From NCBI GenBank assembly GCA_031262265.1, contig JAISIB010000038.1, forward strand, positions 1 to 7,054: DNA of 7,054 bases. The letters run 5' to 3'. The notes beneath the pieces were generated by a model, which saw nothing but the letters and a program-made list of their open reading frames with translations, was not told the DNA's origin and searched no databases. Below, one piece after another: positions 1 to 5,191 of this stretch (its first letter is position 1; every line of letters starts with the position of its first letter). Source of the DNA: Prevotellaceae bacterium. GTDB taxonomy: Bacteria; Bacteroidota; Bacteroidia; Bacteroidales; Bacteroidaceae. The position numbers and the translations under genes were made by a program.

Positions 1-356
1 GGTTCGGTCGCCGTGCGCAATCGTCCCAACACTTCCGTACGCAGAATCTCATTGGCCGTATCCTTTTGTCCGTATTTAGCCGCGCGGCGAAAAGACGAAG
101 GAAAAAAGAGCACGTTGTCCGTTCCCAGTAGCTGAGCGAAGTCATGGTAGTAATAACCGGCTTCTTCCAAGTCACTTAGAACAAAGACATACGGATGTTG
201 CGCCGAAGACACGAACGAAGAAAAGAACAAGGCAGAAGCAGAAAGTTGTAACCCCTGACAATAGATATGCCGGATCTCTTTGTTATGAAGTAAATCCCGT
301 AAAGCAGTCGAATTAGGGTGGGCAGTGTATACACACTGCAATTCATTAATCGTCAT
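1..356 (-). CDS. mfd: Transcription-repair coupling factor Mfd, N-terminal fragment (continues past the left edge)
   Basis: Mfd is a cytoplasmic SF2 translocase that removes RNA polymerase stalled at DNA lesions and recruits UvrA for nucleotide excision repair. Only the first 118 codons are here, starting at an ATG whose complement is 354-356 and running off the left edge without a stop. The visible part opens MTINELQ and continues through HIYCQGLQLSASALFFSSF, DLEEAGYYYHDF and LFFPSSFRRAAKYGQKD to NEILRTEVLGRL. From memory of the family this is the UvrB-like domain 1a of Bacteroidales Mfd; the PSSFRR.(x).KYGQKD and EILRTEVL stretches are especially typical. The RNA-polymerase-binding and helicase domains lie outside the window, so an intact gene is assumed, not seen. 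It is transcribed divergently from the mannosyltransferase gene and shares an 84-nt intergenic region with it. Confidence in the family is high; the start is supported by alignment of the N-terminus with other Bacteroidales Mfd proteins. Confidence 0.88.
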   Translation of the reverse strand, partial: MTINELQCVYTAHPNSTALRDLLHNKEIRHIYCQGLQLSASALFFSSFVSSAQHPYVFVLSDLEEAGYYYHDFAQLLGTDNVLFFPSSFRRAAKYGQKDTANEILRTEVLGRLRTATE

Positions 357-377
357 GAAAAGCTTGATTTCTCGGTA

Positions 378-385
378 CAAAAGTA
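378..385 (-). promoter_or_regulatory. Candidate -7 element for mfd
   Basis: Read on the minus strand this is TACTTTTG, matching TAnnTTTG. Transcription would begin near 370 and leave a leader of roughly 15 nt before the mfd ATG at 356. No TTTG -33 box is visible at the expected distance upstream, where the region overlaps the opposing promoter, so the call rests on the -7 element and position alone. Confidence 0.4.
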
Positions 386-405
386 CAAAATATATAAAAA
401 TACCG

Positions 406-413
406 TACTTTTG
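406..413 (+). promoter_or_regulatory. Candidate -7 element for the mannosyltransferase-pyrC run
   Basis: TACTTTTG matches the Bacteroidetes -7 consensus TAnnTTTG. Transcription would begin near 420, about 20 nt before the ATG at 441. A -33 TTTG is not seen around 385-390; that stretch is AT-rich and overlaps the mfd-facing box. The 5' leader (421-440) is A-rich with a short AGAG but no strong Shine-Dalgarno, as is common in Bacteroidetes. Confidence 0.45.
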
Positions 414-440
414 TGGGCCATCAATTAGAGAAATTACACA

Positions 441-1232
441 ATGCAGTACGTTGATAGCCTAATTATTATACCTACATACAACGAGCGCGAGAATATCGAA
501 CGAATCATTCAGACTATTTTTGCGCTGGAATTACCTTGTCACATTCTGATCGTGGAGGATCATTCGCCCGACGGTACTGCGGACATTGTCAAACGCTTAC
601 AAAAAACTTTCCCAGAATCTCTTCATCTGTTGGAACGTCCCGGGAAACAAGGACTGGGTACGGCATATATAGCAGGCTTCGAATGGGCATTACAACATCC
701 TTACCAATTTATTTTTGAAATGGACGCCGACTTTTCACATAATCCGGCAGACGTACCACGCCTATATGAAGCATGTAAAGCCGACGGCGTCGGTGTCAGC
801 ATCGGCTCGCGCTACGTAACGGGCGTGAATATTATCAATTGGCCGATGGGACGATTGCTCATGTCGTGGTGCGCATCGCGCTACGTCCGCCTTATTACCG
901 GCCTGCCGATTGCCGATACGACTGCGGGCTTCGTTTGTTATCGCCGTACGGTACTCGAAGCAATCAAGTTGGAGAAGATTCGCTTCAAGGGCTACGCTTT
1001 TCAGATTGAAATGAAATTCACTGCATACAAGTTAGGCTATCGCATCGTAGAAGTACCCGTCATCTTCATCAATCGAGAACTTGGCGTATCGAAAATGAAT
1101 ACCGGCATTTTCGGAGAAGCCTTCTTCGGCGTCATCAGTATGAAGGTAAGAAGTTGGTTTGTGACATATAAAAGAAAAAAGCATGGGAAGCACGTGGATC
1201 AGAAATGCCCAGATAGTCAACGAAGGTCGTAA
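441..1232 (+). CDS. Polyprenyl-phosphate mannosyltransferase, DPM1-like GT2 glycosyltransferase
   Basis: This 263-residue protein is predicted to move mannose (or a related sugar) from a nucleotide sugar to a polyprenyl phosphate on the cytoplasmic face of the inner membrane, making a lipid-linked donor. Visible GT-A motifs: IIPTYNERENI at 9-19, VEDHSPDGTAD at 38-48 (usually VDDgSPDGT), the metal-binding DxD as D95-A-D97 in EMDADFSHNP, GSRYVTG at 122-128, and NRELGVSKM at 211-219, the family's conserved R..G.SK motif. There are no transmembrane segments, so it resembles soluble DPM1 rather than archaeal membrane-fused enzymes. The C-terminus after MKVRSWF is a basic tail (KRKKHGK) that extends over the start of pyrC by 50 nt. 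Related bacterial genes are annotated polyprenol monophosphomannose synthase. A role in Bacteroidetes protein O-glycosylation is possible but inferred; the acceptor lipid and donor sugar cannot be read from sequence. Confidence 0.85.
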   Translation: MQYVDSLIIIPTYNERENIERIIQTIFALELPCHILIVEDHSPDGTADIVKRLQKTFPESLHLLERPGKQGLGTAYIAGFEWALQHPYQFIFEMDADFSHNPADVPRLYEACKADGVGVSIGSRYVTGVNIINWPMGRLLMSWCASRYVRLITGLPIADTTAGFVCYRRTVLEAIKLEKIRFKGYAFQIEMKFTAYKLGYRIVEVPVIFINRELGVSKMNTGIFGEAFFGVISMKVRSWFVTYKRKKHGKHVDQKCPDSQRRS

Positions 1233-2526
1233 GTTATTCGGATCAGTGACTATCAAAGATGAATATCTTACGGAGATATTGGAAGGAGATACGACCCCGT
1301 CCGAACCTTGCACAGACATCATTGACGCACAAGGTATGTTCCTCATACCGGGAGCGATAGATGAGCACGTACATTTCCGGCAACCGGGATTTACTTATAA
1401 AGGAAATATCGCGAGCGAAAGTCGTGCGGCCGCTGCCGGAGGCGTTACTTCCGTCATGGATATGCCTAATCCGAATCCGCAAACCACTACGCTTGAAACG
1501 TGGGGAGCAAAGCAAGAGTTGTTTGCTGAAAATTCACTCGTCAACTATGCCTGCTACTTCGGAGCGACGAACGAAAATACACACCTCTTTAAGTGCTTGG
1601 ATTTACATCGGACGCCCGGCCTCAAACTCTTTATGGGAGCCAGCACAGGAAATATGCTGGTGGACAGACGCGATGCTCTTGAACGTATTTTCAAGGAAAG
1701 TCCGCTACTGATCGCAGCCCATTGCGAAGACCAGTCCGTTATCAATGCCAATCTGGAAATTTATTCGCGCCGCTATTTACAGCCGAACGGCGATTTGCCC
1801 CGTTGGTTGCATAACCACATCCGATCGGAGGAAGCCTGCTACCGAAGTACGGCCTCGGCCATCGAGTTAGCGACACAAACGAACGCTCGTTTGCATATCC
1901 TTCACCTGTCTACTGCCAAGGAACTAACGTTATTTGACAACCGTCCCTTGCAAGAGAAACAAATCACAGCCGAAGCATGTATCCCGCACTTACTGATGAG
2001 TGCTAAGAAGCTGGAAAAAGAATACGCGTTCATGTCAAAATGTAATCCGGCCATTAAAACCGATACCGACAAAGCCATGCTTCGCCAAGCGGTACTTGAC
2101 GACACGATAGACGCCATAGCGACCGATCACGCACCGCATACGTATGATGAAAAAGTAGGTGGCTCCCTCAAAGCAGCTTCGGGCATACCATCCATACAAT
2201 ACGGACTTCCGTTCATGATTCAGTCTTTTGGTTTCAAGACGGCCGTACAAAAGATGTGCCACGCACCGGCATTACTTTATCAGATACGCAATCGGGGATT
2301 TATCAGACCCGGATACAAAGCCGACCTTGTATTGGTTAGTAAAAACGCACTATCCGACTACTCCAAGGAACCGATATATAGTAAATCTCGATGGTCTCCA
2401 TTCAAACATCTACCCAACTACCGAGTAGAAATGACTTTCGTAAACGGACATCGCGTGTATGAACGCAAAAGTACAAAGCAACCTTTTGACACGACAAAAC
2501 ACGGACAAGCACTCTGTTTCCGATGA
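1183..2526 (+). CDS. pyrC: Dihydroorotase (cyclic amidohydrolase superfamily)
   Basis: Predicted to convert N-carbamoyl-L-aspartate to dihydroorotate, step three of de novo pyrimidine synthesis, in the cytoplasm. The 447-residue length suits class I-type dihydroorotases. Metal ligands visible: H62 and H64 in DEHVHFRQPG, H180 in IAAHCED, H241 in HILHLST and D315 in ATDHAPH; K148 in GLKLFMGAS sits where dihydropyrimidinases and allantoinases have their carboxylated lysine. R66 and N96 (DMPNPNP) match substrate-carboxylate contacts of dihydroorotase; allantoinases usually have Asn in place of R66, so dihydroorotase is preferred. The ATG at 1183 is chosen because residues 5-25 (WIRNAQIVNEGR onward) match the family's N-terminal strand and the next Met, codon 52, would cut into the barrel. 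It follows a purine-rich AAAGAAAAAAGC. It overlaps the mannosyltransferase gene by 50 nt and the next gene by 4 nt, implying co-transcription. Confidence 0.87.
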   Translation: MGSTWIRNAQIVNEGRKLFGSVTIKDEYLTEILEGDTTPSEPCTDIIDAQGMFLIPGAIDEHVHFRQPGFTYKGNIASESRAAAAGGVTSVMDMPNPNPQTTTLETWGAKQELFAENSLVNYACYFGATNENTHLFKCLDLHRTPGLKLFMGASTGNMLVDRRDALERIFKESPLLIAAHCEDQSVINANLEIYSRRYLQPNGDLPRWLHNHIRSEEACYRSTASAIELATQTNARLHILHLSTAKELTLFDNRPLQEKQITAEACIPHLLMSAKKLEKEYAFMSKCNPAIKTDTDKAMLRQAVLDDTIDAIATDHAPHTYDEKVGGSLKAASGIPSIQYGLPFMIQSFGFKTAVQKMCHAPALLYQIRNRGFIRPGYKADLVLVSKNALSDYSKEPIYSKSRWSPFKHLPNYRVEMTFVNGHRVYERKSTKQPFDTTKHGQALCFR

Positions 2527-3293
2527 TACGTTCTTACTCTCCTGCCGAATTACTTCCATCCATTGACTGGGTGTATTTTTTTCATAGTTGGAATATTCGA
2601 CGCAGCGACATCTCTTCTCCGCATGCTTTGGAACTAAAAGCGGAGGCTCTTCAAACATTACAAGAATGGGAAGATATTTGTAGAGCACAGGCACTCGCCG
2701 TACTTTTTCCGGCCTGGTCTGACGGAGATAACCTGTTGGTGGGTAAAGACGAGGTGGTTATCCCGCTATTGCGCCAGCAAACCCGCCGCCATGCGGATGC
2801 TCCATTCCTATGCCTCAGTGATTTTGTCCGCCCAAAAGCCTATCAGGGAAGTAGCGAGCCGGATACGATAGGAATCTTTGCTACCAGCGTCCATACGGAC
2901 GTAAGCGGACAACACACGGAGGATGTTTATAACGATTTCATGACTACGATTTTGTGCGAGCGACTGGCAGAAGCTGCCGCCGCCAAGATTCATGAAGAGA
3001 TTCGCATAGAAAAGCCTACCGGCATCCGTCCGGCAGTAGGATACCCCTGTTTGCCCGATCTCTCCGTCAACTTCATCTTAGACCAACTAACCGACTTCTC
3101 TCAAATAGGTATCCGGCTTACCGAAAACGGAATGATGCAACCGAACGCTTCCGTATCGGGTTTAATTCTTTTTCATCCGGCTGCTCGCTACTTCGCCGTC
3201 GGAAAAATCAGCGACGAGCAGTGGGAGGACTACGCCAAACGTCGGGATTTGCCCGCAGAGGTGCTCCGCAAATTTTTAGGAAGAAATCTGTAA
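2523..3293 (+). CDS. Stand-alone methionine synthase (MetH) activation domain protein
   Basis: This 256-residue protein corresponds, end to end, to the C-terminal activation domain of cobalamin-dependent methionine synthase (Met_synt_B12 fold), which binds S-adenosylmethionine and positions it for reductive remethylation of cob(II)alamin. Compared with my memory of E. coli MetH, the S-adenosylmethionine contacts are all present: D15 in SIDWVYFFHSW (Asp946), E150 in ERLAEA (Glu1097), R169, A171 and Y174 in GIRPAVGYP (Arg1134, Ala1136, Tyr1139) and Y223 in ARYFAVG (Tyr1189). LTENGMMQPNASVSG at 199-213 and EDYAKR at 235-240 also match. The loop between the helix holding E150 and RPAVGYP is about 20 residues shorter than in E. 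coli. The catalytic homocysteine, folate and cobalamin modules are absent, and the ATG sits right at the domain boundary, so this is a natural free protein, not a fragment. Its start overlaps the pyrC stop as ATGA, suggesting translational coupling. Its partner should be a MetH elsewhere lacking this domain. Confidence 0.88.
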   Translation: MIRSYSPAELLPSIDWVYFFHSWNIRRSDISSPHALELKAEALQTLQEWEDICRAQALAVLFPAWSDGDNLLVGKDEVVIPLLRQQTRRHADAPFLCLSDFVRPKAYQGSSEPDTIGIFATSVHTDVSGQHTEDVYNDFMTTILCERLAEAAAAKIHEEIRIEKPTGIRPAVGYPCLPDLSVNFILDQLTDFSQIGIRLTENGMMQPNASVSGLILFHPAARYFAVGKISDEQWEDYAKRRDLPAEVLRKFLGRNL

Positions 3294-3395
3294 GAAAAAG
3301 TAGCCTTTCGTGATATTTTTCACGCAACCGATGGCTATCACAGAAAGATTTGCTTTCTTTGTGCCCGAATCCATAACAAAAACACAGTACTGAAT
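3294..3395 (+). promoter_or_regulatory. Intergenic region with weak hairpins and a candidate promoter for the M28 peptidase
   Basis: Two small inverted repeats occur: CGTGA (3309-3313) with TCACG (3320-3324) around a 6-nt T-rich loop, and AGAAAG (3342-3347) with CTTTCT (3353-3358) around ATTTG. Neither is followed by a convincing T run, so termination here would be weak. TTTCTTTG at 3354-3361 is one base off the TAnnTTTG -7 consensus and lies 34 nt before the ATG at 3396, a workable leader length, but no -33 TTTG is properly spaced. The peptidase may have its own promoter here or be read through from the upstream run. Confidence 0.3.
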
Positions 3396-4943
3396 ATGAA
3401 AAGACAAAGTTTTGCATGGGCTATCGCCCTGTGGTGTTTTGCCATTATCCCCTCATTTGCACAAGACAAAGTAGTAGAAAAAATTATTCAAACCGGAAAG
3501 ACGGATAATCAAGTCATGCATTATCTGGACATCCTTACCAACCGTTTCGGAGGTAGGCCGGTAGGCTCAGCAGCCTTTGAGAACGCATCCGATTGGGTAG
3601 TGCGCGAATTCGAAAGTATGGGGCTGACCGTCAAACGCGAGGAAGCCGGTAGTGTTCCCGTGGGATTCAATCGCGGCGCATGGTTCGGTCGTATGTTGAG
3701 CGACAACGGGATGACTTTACACTTTGCCACGCCTTCATTTACTTCGGGAACGAAAGGATTACAACGAGGACATGTGCTGATAGAACCTAAGACTCGCGCC
3801 GAATTCAACCGCATGAAAGGTCGACTGAACGGCGCATGGGTACTTATCTCCGGTAAAAATGACGGTTTCCCCATTGATCGCACGCCGGCTGCCGATTCTA
3901 TTCGTGCTGCCATCAAAGCAGAAAACGAAGAGATTATTCTAAAAAACAGAGAAGCCGCACGCGCGGCACAGACTGCCGGCGGAACGTATCAGCAGATTCC
4001 TTTGCGTACATTTCCGGCACTTTTCTATCGTGAGATGTGCGAAGCCGGCGTACTTGGTTTCATACAGTCGTCCGCAGTGCCCATTCGCGCGTTATACGAT
4101 CGTAAGATGATGAATCTCGGACTACTTGACTTCGACAATCTTCCGGAGACTCCCGATATTAAATTGGACGAGCACCAGTACGCAATCATTGAGCAAATGG
4201 CCAAAGAAAGGCGTGAGTTTCTACTTGAATTCGACATTCGCAACCATTTCAGCATAGGTCCTATCAAATACCACAACATCGTTGCTTCTATCAAAGGAAG
4301 TAAATACCCCGATGAATACGTGATCGTCAGCGGACACTTGGACTCGTACGACGTAGCTACCGGCGGCGTTGATTGCGGAACGGGAATTGGCCCCATGATG
4401 GAAGCTGCTCGCCTGATTACACAGTCCGGTGCCAAGCCTAAACGTACGATTTTGTTCGTTGCCTTCGCGGCTGAAGAATTCGGACTGCTGGGTGCGAAAG
4501 CGTTCGCCAAGACACACGCGAGCATGTTGCCAAAAATCTCCAATCTTTTTAATCGTGACGGCGGACCGACCCCTCCGGTCGGCATTTCCGTGCCTGCGGC
4601 GATGTATGACGACTTCGTGAAAATCTGCGAACCGTTGAAAAGCGTACGACCCGACTATCCGTTCGAGGTACGCAAGTTGGAACGCCCCGCACGCCGCCCG
4701 ACGGTGCCGAGTAGCCACGACGGAACGGTATTTGCCGTAGAAGGAGTGCCTATTTTCAACTTTACGACCGAAGACTTGAAAGGGTATAACTTTGAGTACG
4801 GCGAGATTTGGCACACCGAACGTGACCTATATACAAAGAACATTCCCGAGTATCAGGAACACACGGCTATCTGTATCGCCGTGACCGCTTTGGGCGTGGC
4901 TAATCTCGACCATCAACTGTCGCGCGAAGGGGCTTACGAATAG
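3396..4943 (+). CDS. Secreted M28 family zinc peptidase, carboxypeptidase Q-like
   Basis: A 515-residue exported metallopeptidase, probably an amino- or carboxy-exopeptidase cleaving short peptides in the periplasm or outside the cell. A Sec signal peptide is clear: basic MKRQ, a hydrophobic core over residues 6-19, and SFA-Q with likely signal peptidase I cleavage after A22. A protease-associated (PA)-like insert probably spans about 90-240. The co-catalytic zinc site of family M28 can be followed in order: H314 in SGHLDSYD, bridging D326 in GGVDCGTG, catalytic E360 and ligand E361 in FAAEEFGLLGA, D388 in NRDGG, and H473 in IWHTERD. The overall order, with HDGTVFAVEGVPIFNF at 441-456, is closest to the plasma glutamate carboxypeptidase/carboxypeptidase Q type. 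The residue after the bridging Asp is Cys, where Asn or Asp is more usual. No lipobox and no type IX secretion C-terminal domain are seen. A hairpin terminator follows, so it is likely monocistronic. Substrate is unknown. Confidence 0.85.
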   Translation: MKRQSFAWAIALWCFAIIPSFAQDKVVEKIIQTGKTDNQVMHYLDILTNRFGGRPVGSAAFENASDWVVREFESMGLTVKREEAGSVPVGFNRGAWFGRMLSDNGMTLHFATPSFTSGTKGLQRGHVLIEPKTRAEFNRMKGRLNGAWVLISGKNDGFPIDRTPAADSIRAAIKAENEEIILKNREAARAAQTAGGTYQQIPLRTFPALFYREMCEAGVLGFIQSSAVPIRALYDRKMMNLGLLDFDNLPETPDIKLDEHQYAIIEQMAKERREFLLEFDIRNHFSIGPIKYHNIVASIKGSKYPDEYVIVSGHLDSYDVATGGVDCGTGIGPMMEAARLITQSGAKPKRTILFVAFAAEEFGLLGAKAFAKTHASMLPKISNLFNRDGGPTPPVGISVPAAMYDDFVKICEPLKSVRPDYPFEVRKLERPARRPTVPSSHDGTVFAVEGVPIFNFTTEDLKGYNFEYGEIWHTERDLYTKNIPEYQEHTAICIAVTALGVANLDHQLSREGAYE

Positions 4944-4970
4944 CCGCCGGTGAACATCTTTCAACCATAC

Positions 4971-5015
4971 CGTATCCCGTTGCCATAAGCTCGTATCTTA
5001 TCGCAACGGGATACG
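4971..5015 (+). terminator. Strong stem-loop after the M28 peptidase gene, probable terminator
   Basis: CGTATCCCGTTGC at 4971-4983 pairs perfectly with GCAACGGGATACG at 5003-5015. After a C-C mismatch (4984/5002) the stem resumes with ATAAG (4985-4989) and CTTAT (4997-5001) around a 7-nt loop. It begins 28 nt after the stop codon at 4941-4943. The downstream T tract is poor (TTTT at 5027-5030, about 12 nt beyond the stem), so termination is likely but not textbook; it may also protect the mRNA 3' end. Confidence 0.65.
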
Positions 5016-5044
5016 CGCTAAATAAATTTTCGCCGTCAGATATG

Positions 5045-5062
5045 AAGATACGCCGGTATCTT
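5045..5062. repeat. Second short inverted repeat before secDF
   Basis: AAGATAC at 5045-5051 and GTATCTT at 5056-5062 are perfect reverse complements around a 4-nt loop GCCG. There is no following T run. The same GTATCTT occurs at 4993-4999 within the loop and inner stem of the preceding hairpin, so AAGATAC could pair with either copy. It lies upstream of the proposed secDF promoter, so it belongs to the tail of the peptidase transcript if transcribed. Function unknown. Confidence 0.45.
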
Positions 5063-5108
5063 GTGACGTCTACGCGGTTCCCTTGCTAAAAATTACTCCC
5101 CTCTATCA

Positions 5109-5136
5109 TTTGCAAACGAAAAAAAGCATATATTTG
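5109..5136 (+). promoter_or_regulatory. Bacteroidetes-type promoter for secDF
   Basis: TTTG at 5109-5112 (-33 box) and TATATTTG at 5129-5136 (exact TAnnTTTG -7 box) are 20 nt apart start to start, roughly the known arrangement for the Bacteroidetes primary sigma factor though with a spacer of 16 nt, on the short side. Transcription would begin near 5143, leaving an AT-rich leader of about 49 nt before the ATG at 5192. This is the best promoter match in the window. Confidence 0.65.
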
Positions 5137-5191
5137 CAGCCTTGTACGGTGAATAATATAAAATCTATTATCAATAATAACGTAACATAAA

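Larger units (their letters stand above)
377..414. repeat. Perfect 10-bp inverted repeat in the divergent promoter region
   Basis: ACAAAAGTAC at 377-386 is the exact reverse complement of GTACTTTTGT at 405-414, with an 18-nt AT-rich spacer. Each arm contains TACTTTTG, which fits the Bacteroidetes sigma-ABfr -7 consensus TAnnTTTG, and the two copies point outward toward mfd and the mannosyltransferase gene. The symmetry may simply reflect two back-to-back promoters, or it may be an operator for a dimeric regulator. The repeat is seen directly; the role is inferred. Confidence 0.6.

Noticed and set aside
325..334. Perfect palindrome GTGTATACAC resembling an operator
   Set aside because: It lies inside mfd codons 8-11, and short palindromes of this size occur by chance; nothing links it to regulation.
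1032..1346. Minus-strand reading frame of 104 codons across the mannosyltransferase-pyrC junction
   Set aside because: It lies antisense to two well-supported genes and its translation resembles no family I know; it is a shadow of the coding strand.
441..3293. Possibility that the GT2-PyrC-MetH-activation run is a novel functional system
   Set aside because: All three have well-known, unrelated housekeeping roles; tight spacing supports co-transcription but not a shared pathway.
3309..3324. CGTGA/TCACG stem as a terminator after the MetH activation gene
   Set aside because: Only 5 bp, AT-rich loop and no T run after it; too weak to call a terminator, so it is only mentioned in the intergenic entry.
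4025..4814. Two long minus-strand reading frames (186 and 197 codons) opposite the M28 peptidase
   Set aside because: They overlap each other and sit antisense to conserved zinc-site motifs; their composition looks like reverse translation of the peptidase, not real proteins.
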